Source: an uncultured Oscillospiraceae bacterium (GTDB taxonomy: Bacteria > Bacillota > Clostridia > Oscillospirales > Oscillospiraceae). Taken from it: DNA of 64,000 bases. The notes below the pieces were generated by a model. The model ran no database searches and had not been told where the DNA came from. It saw only the letters and a program-made list of their open reading frames with translations. Below, one piece after another: positions 7,843 through 16,571 of this stretch. A program made the position numbers and the translations under genes. The stretch is taken from contig CAJUOA010000002.1 in the NCBI GenBank assembly GCA_910587785.1, forward strand, positions 20,163 through 84,162. The letters run 5' to 3'. Position 1 is the first letter of the stretch, and each line of letters opens with the position of its first letter.

Positions 7843-9246
7843 TTAGATGATCTCGCTGATCTGCGCGTTTCGCTGTTCCTCCATCCGGCTGAGGATGTCC
7901 GCCAGGTCCCGGAAGTCCGCGTTGGCACTGCCCAGCCGCGCCCAGGCCAAGACGTCTCCGTCCAAGCTGTGCTCTCCAAAGAGGAAGGGCAGCAGTCTGG
8001 GGTCTGCCGGAGTGCCGCCGTTCTCCCGCCAAGCCAGGGGCTCCACCACATTTCCGTACTCGTCCCGCACGGTGATGGTCCACTGTCCGGCGTTCTTGAT
8101 CCGCTCCGCGGCCTCAGCGCTCATCGCGCCGCTGTCCGCCAGGGCGTCCATGAAGTTCCCGAACTCCTCGGTGCTCATGTGCCGGGGGTCGTAGCTCTCC
8201 GCCAGTTCTGCGGCGATCTCCTCAGGCGGTTTGGGCTTCTCTGCGCCCTCCGCGTGCTCCGTCTCCTCGACCTTCTTCTCCTCGTCCGGCTCCGTCGCGT
8301 CCAGCGCGCCGCTGACGCCCAGGTTCCGCAGGTACACCTGGAGCTCCAGGGGCATGAAGCCCATCTGGAAGGTGTTCTCCTGGTCCGCGCTCAGGCCCAG
8401 CTGGAGGCCGTTCGCCGTCTCGCCGTCCTTATCGCGGGCGTCTTCGTTCCTGCCGCTGATGTTGTCGAGCATCTCGCTGAGGGCGTCGATGGTGGCCTGC
8501 TTTTTCTTTTCCTCTTCCAGCTTCTGAGCCGTCTCCAGGATATGGGCGATCGTTTCCTCAAAGAACTTCCCGTCCCTGATCTCCCGCAGAAGCTCCTCCC
8601 GCCGGCTGTCGGAGGCCTTCTGCTCCGGCGCTGCCGCGCCCTCGGGCCGCTCCTGATCCATGCGGCTGACGATTCCGCCCAGCACCTTGTGGGCCGTCTC
8701 GTAGATGTCCGCCTGACCGGCAGGGACATTGTTCTCGCCGGGGGTCCACTTCGCCCGCTCCTTCAGCCAGAGGCAGACATCTCCGTCCGCTTCTCTGCGG
8801 TAGCGGATCGGGGCGCTCCCGTCCTCCTCCGCCCGTGCCGTCCAGCTGCCGGTACCGACGCTCACCAGCTCGCCGTTCTGATCGGCATAAGCGGCAATCT
8901 GCATCCCCCGGTAGCCCAGGGCCTGCTTCTCCATATTGGAGATGGCCCCCATGCTCTCCAGGTCGTCCAGGAGGGCGTCAAAGGAATCGTCGTCCATATC
9001 CCGCACATTGTACTTGTTGGCCAGGGCGATGATCTCCGTCTTGCTGAGCTGGGCCCGGGTCTCGCTCCCGTTGAAGAGGAACTTCTTCTGGGTCTCGCCG
9101 CTCTCCCAGCGCTTCCTGCTCTCCGCCGCCAGGTAGTCGGCGTACTCCTCCCGGTCCATCGTGTACAGGGGGCCGTCCTTGGGACCTCCGATGTGGTTCC
9201 AATCCCGGTTGGAGTAGATGGAATATGCTAAGTCCCTGATGTTCAC
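7843..9246 (-). CDS. Unknown flagellar-operon protein X2 (467 aa), paralogue of upstream gene
   Basis: I do not recognise a named family. The start is GTG at 9246, overlapping the stop of the upstream paralogue (GTGA). Residues 1-114 closely match the upstream protein, including RAQLSKTEIIALANKY and LLDDLESMGAIS. Residues ~200-270 are predicted coiled coil (REELLREIRDGKFFEE..., LEEEKKKQATIDAL). A second, degenerate copy of the ALANKY...DDLESMGAIS motif appears at 343-387 (ELAESYDPRHM...MDALADSGAMS). There is no signal peptide or membrane helix. The gene sits between fliJ and fliK, where other Firmicutes have ylxF (MotE-like export chaperone), and is co-transcribed with them. A flagellar role is inferred from position only. 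Confidence 0.75.
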   Translation of the reverse strand: MNIRDLAYSIYSNRDWNHIGGPKDGPLYTMDREEYADYLAAESRKRWESGETQKKFLFNGSETRAQLSKTEIIALANKYNVRDMDDDSFDALLDDLESMGAISNMEKQALGYRGMQIAAYADQNGELVSVGTGSWTARAEEDGSAPIRYRREADGDVCLWLKERAKWTPGENNVPAGQADIYETAHKVLGGIVSRMDQERPEGAAAPEQKASDSRREELLREIRDGKFFEETIAHILETAQKLEEEKKKQATIDALSEMLDNISGRNEDARDKDGETANGLQLGLSADQENTFQMGFMPLELQVYLRNLGVSGALDATEPDEEKKVEETEHAEGAEKPKPPEEIAAELAESYDPRHMSTEEFGNFMDALADSGAMSAEAAERIKNAGQWTITVRDEYGNVVEPLAWRENGGTPADPRLLPFLFGEHSLDGDVLAWARLGSANADFRDLADILSRMEEQRNAQISEII

Positions 9247-9887
9247 AGCGTTTCCTCCCCCTGCAAGAGCGCGCTCCTGGAGCGCTCCACGTGCATCCGG
9301 TTGATGATGTTCGCAAGGACCTCGAACGCCCGCTCACTGCGAATCCACAGCAACGGATCGCTACAGCAGCCCTCCCACTGGATGCGGTCATTGATCCAGC
9401 GGAAAACATCTCCCCCTGCATCCTGACGGTCAAGCAAGAGCCCCTTCTCCGTCGGCGAAGTCAACACTTCGTGGTACATATCCGGCATATCGCCGTTCTC
9501 GTCCGGTTCGCCTATGTAGATCCAATTGCCATAGCCCAACCGGAGCTTCTCCACATGGGAGATCGCCCCCATGCTCTCCAAGTCGTCCAGGAGGTCGTCA
9601 TAGGCATTGTCATCCATATTCCGGACGTCGTACTTATTCGCCAGGGCGATGATCTCCGTCTTGCTCAGCTGGGCGCGGGTCCCGCTGCCGTTGTAGAGGA
9701 ACTTCGCCTGCGCCTCGCCGCTCTCCCAGCGCTTCCTGTTCGCCTCCACCATCTGGTCGGCGAACTCCTCCCGGGTCATGGTGTAGAGGGAGCTTTTCAT
9801 AGGGTCGCTATACTGGATCTTGTTGAAGACAACATAGTCGCTGTACCGGCTGTCGTAAAGGGAATACGCCATGTCTCTGATATTCAC
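9243..9887 (-). CDS. Unknown flagellar-operon protein X1 (214 aa)
   Basis: Function unknown. The GTG at 9887 is chosen as start because GGAGGAAG lies just upstream and the resulting N-terminus (NIRDMAYSLYDSR) aligns with that of the downstream paralogue; a longer reading frame upstream has no ribosome site. Residues ~33-110 share strong identity with X2 (LYTMTREEFAD, RKRWESGE, RAQLSKTEIIALANKY, LLDDLESMGAIS). The C-terminal half (residues ~120-214) differs. It is soluble, with no transport signal seen. Its stop overlaps the X2 start, implying translational coupling and perhaps a complex. Confidence 0.75.
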   Translation of the reverse strand: MNIRDMAYSLYDSRYSDYVVFNKIQYSDPMKSSLYTMTREEFADQMVEANRKRWESGEAQAKFLYNGSGTRAQLSKTEIIALANKYDVRNMDDNAYDDLLDDLESMGAISHVEKLRLGYGNWIYIGEPDENGDMPDMYHEVLTSPTEKGLLLDRQDAGGDVFRWINDRIQWEGCCSDPLLWIRSERAFEVLANIINRMHVERSRSALLQGEETL

Positions 9888-10072
9888 GTTTCTTCCTCCG
9901 TATTTTGATCTCCGCGCGTCCGCGTGGGTCAGTCCGGCCGGCCATTCCCGGCCCGGCCCTCCGCTCACCCCCTTCCTTCTGGACTGGGATCACGCTTCGA
10001 CGGCCTCGCCCCCTTTCCTGTCACTGCTGTCAGTTTATGCGGTGTATCTGAGAACGCCCTCTCGGGCGGGTC

Positions 10073-10531
10073 TCACGCGTATGCCCCTTGGGCCGCCATG
10101 ACCCGGGTGGTAGTCACGAACTCCTCAATGATGAGCTCCTCGCTCTTCTGGACCGCCTTGTTATAGCTGTCCAGCTTCTTTTCCCGAAGCTTCTCAATGG
10201 AGGAGGTGTCCTTTTTGGCCTCCACCACCTCCAGGCGCTTGGCCTCAGCCTCCGCCCGGAGCCGCTCCAGGATTTCCACGGCCTCCTCGATCTGCCGCTC
10301 GGTGGCCCGCAGGTACTGCTCGTACTGCATGGCATCCAGAATGGTGATGCCCTCCAGCTTCCGCTCTGTGAACTCCGCGTCCAGCTCACTATAGTAGTTC
10401 TCCAGCTCCTCCAGCAGGTCCTCCTGGGCGTGGACCCGGGCCAAAATGGCGGCGTGCTCCGTCTGGAGGGCGGATAAGACCTCCTGCTTGTAGTCCAGCA
10501 CGGTCTCCAGGGAAAAACGAAATTTTTTCAT
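10073..10531 (-). CDS. fliJ: Flagellar export chaperone FliJ
   Basis: General component of the flagellar type III export ATPase complex; a coiled-coil stalk resembling the F1 gamma subunit. It has 152 residues and is almost entirely helical, with the typical start KKFRFSLETVLDYK and heptads through residues ~20-140. It follows fliI by 37 bases. The 185-bp gap before X1 shows no clear promoter or terminator. Confidence 0.92.
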   Translation of the reverse strand: MKKFRFSLETVLDYKQEVLSALQTEHAAILARVHAQEDLLEELENYYSELDAEFTERKLEGITILDAMQYEQYLRATERQIEEAVEILERLRAEAEAKRLEVVEAKKDTSSIEKLREKKLDSYNKAVQKSEELIIEEFVTTTRVMAAQGAYA

Positions 10532-10568
10532 CTCTTTGGATAACCCCTCCTGCTTGTCGTCCGGGTCA

Positions 10569-11870
10569 TTATCTCATGATACGCCGCAGCTCCTCCAAAC
10601 TCTCCTCATAGGAGAAGGACTCGTCGATCCCCTGGGTGAGGAAGCCGTTGATGGCGTCCATTTTTTGCAGTGCGTGGTCCAGCTTCGGGTTGGTGCCCGC
10701 CTTGTAGGCGCCGATGGACACCAGATCCGCATTTTTTTCGTAGACCCCCATCACGTCCCGCAGCTGGCTTGCCAGCTGCCGGTGCTCCGGGGAGACGATC
10801 TCCACCATCAGTCGGGAGATGCTCGCCCCCACGTCGATGGCGGGGAAGTGGTTGGAGTTGGCCAGCTGCCGGGAGAGCACGATGTGCCCGTCCAGGATGC
10901 CGCGGACCGTGTCCGCGATGGGCTCGTTGGTGTCGTCGCCCTCCACCAGCACGGTGTAGACGCCGGTGATGGAGCCCCGCTGGAAGTTCCCGCTCCGCTC
11001 CAGGAGCTTGGGCATCTCCGCGTACATGGAGGGGGTGTAGCCTCTCGCCACCGGCGGCTCGCCGATGGCCAGGCCGATCTCCCGCTGGGCCATGGCGAAC
11101 CGGGTCAGGGAGTCCATCATCAGCAACACGTCATAGCCCTGGTCCCGGAAGTACTCCGCGATACTGGTGGCCACGCTGGGGCATTTCATACGGAGCATGG
11201 CCGGCTGGTCGCTGGTGGCCACCACCAGCACGGACCGCCGCATCCCCTCCTCGCCCAGGTCCTTCTGCATGAACTCCAGCACCTCGCGGCCGCGCTCGCC
11301 CACCAGGGCGATGACGTTGATGTCCGCCTTGACGTTCTTGGCGATCATGCCGAGAAGGGTGGATTTCCCCACGCCGGAACCGGCAAAGATGCCGATACGC
11401 TGGCCTTTCCCGATAGTCAGCAGACTGTCGATGGCCTTCACCCCGAACTCCATCCGCTCCCGGATAGGGGGGCGGGTCATGGGGTTGATGTAGCCGGAGT
11501 CGATGGAGTAGGAGTCCGCCCGCTGGAAGGGCTCCAGGCCGTCGATGGGCTGTCCCAAGGCGTTGATGACCCTTCCCCGCAGGAAGGGTCCAACCGGCAG
11601 TGTCAGCCGCTTTCCGGTGTTGCGCACGAAGTTGCCCGCTGAGATGCCGCTCATGTTGGCATAGGGCATCAGGAGGATGTGGTCGTTTTTGAACCCCACC
11701 ACCTCCGCCGGGACCTGCCCGCCGGACTCGTTGGAGTAGATCCGGCAGATGTCGCCGATCGCCGCCCGCCCGCCGGAGGCCTCAATGGACATGCCCACGA
11801 TGTTTTCAATTTTTCCGGTCCGGCTCATGGTCTCCGCGTTCCGGACGCTGGGGATCATCTCGCGGAACAT
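10569..11870 (-). CDS. fliI: Flagellar export ATPase FliI
   Basis: Hexameric ATPase of the flagellar protein-export apparatus, related to F1 beta. The Walker A motif is AGSGVGKS at residues 163-170, Walker B is VLLMMDSLTR near 248-257, and the export-ATPase block SGNFQRGSITGVYTVLVEGDD follows. The 433 residues match the family. Unlike most fli operons, where fliH and fliI abut, a 169-bp spacer containing a multi-hairpin dispersed repeat precedes this gene; an AGGAGG ribosome site lies just before the ATG. Confidence 0.97.
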   Translation of the reverse strand: MFREMIPSVRNAETMSRTGKIENIVGMSIEASGGRAAIGDICRIYSNESGGQVPAEVVGFKNDHILLMPYANMSGISAGNFVRNTGKRLTLPVGPFLRGRVINALGQPIDGLEPFQRADSYSIDSGYINPMTRPPIRERMEFGVKAIDSLLTIGKGQRIGIFAGSGVGKSTLLGMIAKNVKADINVIALVGERGREVLEFMQKDLGEEGMRRSVLVVATSDQPAMLRMKCPSVATSIAEYFRDQGYDVLLMMDSLTRFAMAQREIGLAIGEPPVARGYTPSMYAEMPKLLERSGNFQRGSITGVYTVLVEGDDTNEPIADTVRGILDGHIVLSRQLANSNHFPAIDVGASISRLMVEIVSPEHRQLASQLRDVMGVYEKNADLVSIGAYKAGTNPKLDHALQKMDAINGFLTQGIDESFSYEESLEELRRIMR

Positions 11871-11912
11871 AGGTCCTCCTTTGGGGGCGCTGCTTAGTTG
11901 TTTGGTACGAAC

Positions 11913-12030
11913 GAGTGTTGGGCTTCGCCCAAACCCAGCAGGGCTCTGCCCTGCACCCGCCAGGGGCCCTGCCCCTGGACCCCGCCACCTTTGAAAAGGT
12001 GGACGAAACTTTTATTCTGCGCTTCGCGCC
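11913..12030 (+). repeat. Dispersed multi-hairpin element, copy 1 (fliH-fliI gap)
   Basis: Consecutive short hairpins: GGGCTTCGCCC, CAGGGCTCTGCCCTG, CCAGGGG/CCCCTGG, CCACCTTTGAAAAGGTGG and GCGCTTCGCGC, closing with GAAACTTTTAT. A second copy, same order but lacking the third hairpin, lies at 60941-61035. Stem bases differ in a compensatory way (CCACC/GGTGG versus CGGCC/GGCCG). It is inserted against the direction of the fli operon. Confidence 0.85.
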
Positions 12031-12039
12031 TGTCCTGGG

Positions 12040-12909
12040 TCAGCTCATCTGATCCCGCAGAATATCCCGGATATTCGACATCTGCGTGGAGACGCTGGCG
12101 TCGATGATCTCCTCCGGCGTCTCGACGATGCAGGTGCCGTCCTCCTCGTCCCCCATGGGAATCACCTTGATATGCTGGGAGAGGCCCCCCAGCGTCGTGG
12201 TCAGGGCGGGGGAGATCTGCGCCACCCCCCGGGCGTCGCACCCGGGGATGTAGATGTGGACCCACTCCTGCCGCTTCATGCGCTCGGTGGCCGTCTGGAT
12301 CATCCGCACGATCACCTCGCTGCTGCTGCGCAGGCTCACCCGCACCACCTTCTCCGCGATGGCGATGCAGAGGTCCAGCATCTCCTCCCGGGTCTGGCCC
12401 AGCATCTCCTCCCGGGCCAAGGACGCCTTCTCCAGGAACTCCGCCACGTCCTTTTCCATACGCTCCGCCGCGGCCTCCCGGTCGCGGATGGCGTCCTCCA
12501 TGGCCTTGGCGGTGCCCTGGGCGTAGCCCTCCCGGTAGCCCTCGTCCCGGGCCCCGGCCCGGATGCCGTCCAGCTCTTGCTGGACTTCTGCCCGGGCCTG
12601 CTCGACGAACTGCTCCGCTTCCTCCCGGGCCTGCTTCAGGATCAGCTCCGCCTGGAGCTGGGCGTACTGCACCGGGGTGTCCGGCCCCGGGGGGGCGCGC
12701 TGGGGCTCCGGAACATCCGGCTCCGGCTCCTCCGGAGGCTCCTCCGCCTCCTCATCCGGCGCTGTGATGTCGGGAGCGGGAGCGTCCTCACCGGTCTCCT
12801 CCGGAGGGGGCTCGGGCAGCTCCTCCTTCTCCTCATCCATCTCAATGGTATCGGCTTCGGGGAATATGTAGGCGTCCACCTTCCGTATCCCCTTGAGAAT
12901 ATTACGCAA
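12040..12909 (-). CDS. fliH: Flagellar assembly protein FliH
   Basis: Regulator of the FliI ATPase in the flagellar export apparatus. The first ~90 residues are acidic and Pro-rich; residues ~85-190 are a long helical segment with AxxxGxxxG-type spacing (EGYREGYAQGTAKAMEDA); residues ~195-289 form the FliH/V-ATPase E-like C-terminal domain (CIAIAEKVVRVSL... and STQMSNIRDIL). At 289 residues it is slightly longer than usual owing to the acidic N-terminus. It overlaps fliG by 8 bases. Confidence 0.92.
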   Translation of the reverse strand: MRNILKGIRKVDAYIFPEADTIEMDEEKEELPEPPPEETGEDAPAPDITAPDEEAEEPPEEPEPDVPEPQRAPPGPDTPVQYAQLQAELILKQAREEAEQFVEQARAEVQQELDGIRAGARDEGYREGYAQGTAKAMEDAIRDREAAAERMEKDVAEFLEKASLAREEMLGQTREEMLDLCIAIAEKVVRVSLRSSSEVIVRMIQTATERMKRQEWVHIYIPGCDARGVAQISPALTTTLGGLSQHIKVIPMGDEEDGTCIVETPEEIIDASVSTQMSNIRDILRDQMS

Positions 12910-13921
12910 TGATATCGTCCTTTCCGCCCTTGAGGATCACGATCTCGCCCTTCTCCTCCAAGTCGCGGATGATGCCCACGATCCTCTGCTGGGAATCCTC
13001 CACGTCCTTCATGCGCACGTTGGTCGTGATCTCCAGGTCGTCCCGGATGCTCTCCGCCAGACGGGCGGACATGTTGCTGAAGAGCTTGTTGGACACCTCG
13101 GAGTTGGCGCTCTTGAGTGCCAGGACCACGTCCCGCTGGTCGCAGTTGGCCAGAACGCGCTGCACGGCGCGGTCGTCCAGGGTGATGATGTCCTCGAAGA
13201 CGAACATCCGCTTGCGGATCTCGTCGGCCAGCTCCGCGTTGTTGACGTTGAGGCCGTCGAAGATGCTCTTCTCGCTGGAGCGGTCCAGGTTGTTCATGAT
13301 GCTCGCCACGTAGTCGATGCCGCCAACCTTCACGTTGGAACTGGTGACGATGCTGGAGAACTTGCGCTCCATCTCCTTCTCGATGATCTTGATGGCCGCA
13401 GGGGACGCGCTTTCCATGGTGGCGATGGCCTCCACCACCTTGATCTGCCGGTCCGGCGGGAGCTGTTCGATGACCCCCGCCGCCTTCCCCGGGTCCACAT
13501 AGCTGAGGACCAGGGCCATGGTCTGGGGACGCTCGCTCTGGAGCGCGGAGTACAGGCTCTTGACCTCCGCCTTGTTGAGGAAAGCGAACTCCCGGTTCTT
13601 GAGGCTCTTGGTGACCTTGTCCAGGAGGTTGATGGCCGCCTGACTGCCGAAAGCCTTCTCCAGCACCGCCCGGGCGTACTCCAGGCCGCCCTCGGTGACC
13701 GCCTTGTTGGTCATGCAGCTCTGGTAGAACTCCTCCAGCACCGCCTCCGTGGTCTCCGCGTCCAGCATTCCCAGGCGGGCGACCTCCAGGGTGAGTGTCT
13801 CCACGTCCTCCGGCTCCATGTACTGGTACAGGAGCGACGCCTTCTCAGCCCCCAGGGAGACGATGACCGCCGCGGCCTTCTGGGGATAGGTGAGCTCAAC
13901 GGTTTTTTCCGTATTAGCCAT
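12902..13921 (-). CDS. fliG: Flagellar motor switch protein FliG
   Basis: Rotor protein that links the MS-ring to the C-ring and generates torque with MotA. It has 339 residues, as usual. The three domains can be followed: N-terminal FliF-binding (residues ~1-105, PQKAAAVIVSLGAEKAS), middle FliM-binding (~115-200), and C-terminal torque domain (~200-335) with MFVFEDIITLDDRAVQRVL, the charged ridge helix. It overlaps fliF by 8 bases and fliH by 8, so the three are translationally coupled. Confidence 0.97.
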   Translation of the reverse strand: MANTEKTVELTYPQKAAAVIVSLGAEKASLLYQYMEPEDVETLTLEVARLGMLDAETTEAVLEEFYQSCMTNKAVTEGGLEYARAVLEKAFGSQAAINLLDKVTKSLKNREFAFLNKAEVKSLYSALQSERPQTMALVLSYVDPGKAAGVIEQLPPDRQIKVVEAIATMESASPAAIKIIEKEMERKFSSIVTSSNVKVGGIDYVASIMNNLDRSSEKSIFDGLNVNNAELADEIRKRMFVFEDIITLDDRAVQRVLANCDQRDVVLALKSANSEVSNKLFSNMSARLAESIRDDLEITTNVRMKDVEDSQQRIVGIIRDLEEKGEIVILKGGKDDIIA

Positions 13922-15575
13922 TGTCGTCTCCTTTCAGCCAGGCCTTGACCATCTGTGCGGCGATCTCCGGGTTGTTCTGGGCGAACTGCCGGACCGTCTT
14001 GCGCAGCTCCATGCTCTTCTCGGTGTTGATCTCCATGATGTCCGCTCCCGTAAGCGGTGCGCCCGTCTCCGGGTCCACGGCCACGCCGTTGGCTGCGGCC
14101 GCTGCCGCCGCCTCCTCGGAGCCCAGCGCGGACAGCTGCTCCTCGATCGCCGCCTGCTCCAGCTCCTTCTGCTCCTTGTGCTTCTTTCTGCCCCGCAGGA
14201 TCACCAGCAGCAGCACCAGCAGGATCATCAGCACCGCCGCGCCGATGATGATATACGGCACCAGGTCGGGGTTGATATTCAGGAAGGGCTCCACCGGCTC
14301 CACAGGCGTCTCATAGAAGGGCGCGATCAGCACGGCCACCCGGCTGGCGGGGTCCTCCCCGCCGATGCCCGCCGCCGTGGCCACGGTCTCGGCGACCACT
14401 GGCGCCTCGGTGTCGGCGGCGGTGGGGCTGTTCTGGTTGATGGTGACGGCCACCCAGATGTCCGTGACGGTGCCGGCGATGACCTCCACCTGCTCTTTGC
14501 TCTCGTTGAGCTGATTGGTGACATCCTTGTACCACTGCCCGTATGTACCGTCCCCCGCCGCCTGGAGCAGGTCCTCCATATAGGTGGGGATGTCCACGTC
14601 GGAGTTAGTGGTGGTGCCGGGGATGCCGCCAACTACCTCCACGCCGTCGCTGCTGACAATACCCAGCACCGTCTCCCGGCCCATGAGGCCGCCGGCGTCA
14701 TAGGAGCCCTCCGGCTGGGAGTACTCGGTGTTCTCCAGCACCCGCCGGTTCACATCCACCACGACGCTGGCGGTCACGTTCACGTTGCCCGGCCCGTAGA
14801 CGGGCTCCATGATCTGCATGATGGAGGCGCAGATGGTGTTCCTGTAGTACTCCTCTAAGCTCAGCTTGAGTTGACTGCTGTTGTTGAGGTCTGTCACCGC
14901 GTCCGCGGCGTAGGGGTTGCCCGCGGAATCGGTGAGGAAGACCTCCTCGATCTTCAGGTCCGCCACGGCGTGCTTGACGAAGTTCTTGATGGACTGGGCC
15001 TGCTGTTGGCTGAGGGTGTAGCCGGGCACCATGTCCACCTTCACGGAGGCCGTGGTGTTGACAGGATTGTCGTCCAGCACGTAGGTCTGGTTGCGCCCCA
15101 GGGAGATGCTGACTTGGGCGTCCCGCACCCCGTCAAAGCTCCGGATGATGGCCCCCAGCCGCTGCTCCAGGGCGATGCGCTTAATCTCGTTGGCCTCGGA
15201 CTGGGTGGTGGTCATGCCCACCTTGTCGAAGTACGTCTCATACAGGGCCCCGTTTTTCGGGTATCCTGCCTGGACCAGCTGGGCGGTGAGGATGTCCTCC
15301 TGGCCCGCCCGGACGAAGATGGTGTCCCCCTCCAGCCGGTAGTCCGTGAAGTTGTTCTCCTGGAGGTAGCTCAAAATCGCGCTGGCCTCCGTGCTGGAGA
15401 GGTTGGTAAAGAGCGTCGTATACGGGTTGCTCGATGAAGACCAGACGGCCAGGGCGACGATGGCGATGAGGACTGCCGTCACGGCCGCGCACAGTATGAT
15501 GCGCATTTTCATGCTCATATTTTTGAAGAAGCCCTTGACCTTCTCCCAGAGCTCCTTCACTTTTGTCATATCCAC
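13914..15575 (-). CDS. fliF: Flagellar MS-ring protein FliF
   Basis: Membrane ring protein that forms the base of the flagellum. A first membrane helix lies at residues ~25-45 and a second near 434-456; between them lie the YscJ/FliF ring-building motifs (NPYTTLFTNLSSTEASAIL near residue 50, then EQRLGAIIRSFDGVRDAQVSISLG at ~135-160). The cytoplasmic C-terminus (last ~35 residues, LRKTVRQFAQNNPEIAAQMVKAWL) is the FliG-binding tail. The 553 residues fit the family. Confidence 0.97.
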   Translation of the reverse strand: MDMTKVKELWEKVKGFFKNMSMKMRIILCAAVTAVLIAIVALAVWSSSSNPYTTLFTNLSSTEASAILSYLQENNFTDYRLEGDTIFVRAGQEDILTAQLVQAGYPKNGALYETYFDKVGMTTTQSEANEIKRIALEQRLGAIIRSFDGVRDAQVSISLGRNQTYVLDDNPVNTTASVKVDMVPGYTLSQQQAQSIKNFVKHAVADLKIEEVFLTDSAGNPYAADAVTDLNNSSQLKLSLEEYYRNTICASIMQIMEPVYGPGNVNVTASVVVDVNRRVLENTEYSQPEGSYDAGGLMGRETVLGIVSSDGVEVVGGIPGTTTNSDVDIPTYMEDLLQAAGDGTYGQWYKDVTNQLNESKEQVEVIAGTVTDIWVAVTINQNSPTAADTEAPVVAETVATAAGIGGEDPASRVAVLIAPFYETPVEPVEPFLNINPDLVPYIIIGAAVLMILLVLLLVILRGRKKHKEQKELEQAAIEEQLSALGSEEAAAAAAANGVAVDPETGAPLTGADIMEINTEKSMELRKTVRQFAQNNPEIAAQMVKAWLKGDDNG

Positions 15576-15633
15576 CCTGAATCCCTCCGGCCCCTTGTGT
15601 CAAATGATCCCATTTCCGGTCACAGAGGCCGGC

Positions 15634-15939
15634 TTACAGGTTGATGCGGCTGAGCTCGCTGTACGCGTCCAGCGCCTTCTGCCGCAGGTTCACCAGCAGC
15701 GACATGGACGCGCTGGCCTTGTAGAGCTCCAGGCTCAGCTGGGCGGGGTTGTCCAGCGTTCCGGTGGAGAGCTGATACTCCGCCTTGGCCACCACGTCCT
15801 CGCTGGCGCGGACGTTCTCGATGGCGGACTTGAAGATGTCGGCGAACATACTGCCGCCCTGGGCCTTCTCGGTGCCCTGGACCTTGGTGCCGGGGAAGGA
15901 CTCCCACAGCGGCGCGATGGCCTGGATATTTGTACTCAT
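15634..15939 (-). CDS. fliE: Flagellar hook-basal body complex protein FliE
   Basis: Small rod/MS-ring adaptor (101 aa) exported early in flagellar assembly. The ATG at 15939 has AGGAGGAAGAAT directly upstream; a longer reading frame adds an unlikely N-terminus. Typical C-terminus: AQLSLELYKASASMSLLVNLRQKALDAYSEL. It lies between flgC and fliF as in other bacteria. Confidence 0.93.
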   Translation of the reverse strand: MSTNIQAIAPLWESFPGTKVQGTEKAQGGSMFADIFKSAIENVRASEDVVAKAEYQLSTGTLDNPAQLSLELYKASASMSLLVNLRQKALDAYSELSRINL

Positions 15940-16054
15940 ATTCTTCCTCCTGATGATGGTGTGGTCCCGGCTGAACTGAAACTGAAACCGTTTCCCGCCG
16001 GAACGGGGAATAGGGCCAGAACAAATCAACCATCCGTCTGACCCTGTCTATCTC

Positions 16055-16525
16055 TTATTTACCGATCTGGAGCCCCGCGTTGACCACCGTCTTGAGAATC
16101 CCGAAGGCGGTGCAGTTGGCGTTGTAGGCCTGACTTGCCGCCATGGCGTCGGTGATCTCCTTAACGAGGTCCACGTTGGGCAGCTCCACGTACCCCTCCT
16201 CGTTGGCGTCCGGGTCGGTGGGGTCGTACTTGAGCTTGAAGTCGGAATCATCCTCGATGATCCCCGCCACCTTCACCCCTGCGGTGCGGTTATAGCCGGC
16301 GTTGCTCACCAGCTTCTCCCCCCTGGCCGCGGCCAGGGCGTCCCGGAAAGTGTTGCGCCCGGTCTCCGCCTGGAAGACCACGCATTTGCGGCGGTAGGCG
16401 CCGGTCTCGCCGTCGGCGGTGCGGGTGGTGTTGATGTTGGTGATGTTCTCGCTGATGACATCCAGCCGCAGGTGCTGGGCCGTGATGCCGGAGCCGATGA
16501 TGTTCACACTGCCAAGGAAAGCCAT
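16055..16525 (-). CDS. flgC: Flagellar basal-body rod protein FlgC
   Basis: Proximal rod protein. The N-terminal rod motif (GSGITAQHLRLDVISENITNI, residues ~12-33) and C-terminal motif (VKEITDAMAASQAYNANCTAF, near residue 125-145) are both present. The 156 residues are normal. It follows flgB by 46 bases and precedes fliE by 115 bases. Confidence 0.95.
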   Translation of the reverse strand: MAFLGSVNIIGSGITAQHLRLDVISENITNINTTRTADGETGAYRRKCVVFQAETGRNTFRDALAAARGEKLVSNAGYNRTAGVKVAGIIEDDSDFKLKYDPTDPDANEEGYVELPNVDLVKEITDAMAASQAYNANCTAFGILKTVVNAGLQIGK

Positions 16526-16571
16526 AGTATCCTCCTGTCTGCGCCGGAGCGCAAGTCGTCCTCCGCCCCGC

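Noticed and set aside
9888..10072. Small gene or promoter in the fliJ-X1 gap
   Set aside because: No ribosome site with a plausible frame and no -35/-10 pair on the minus strand.
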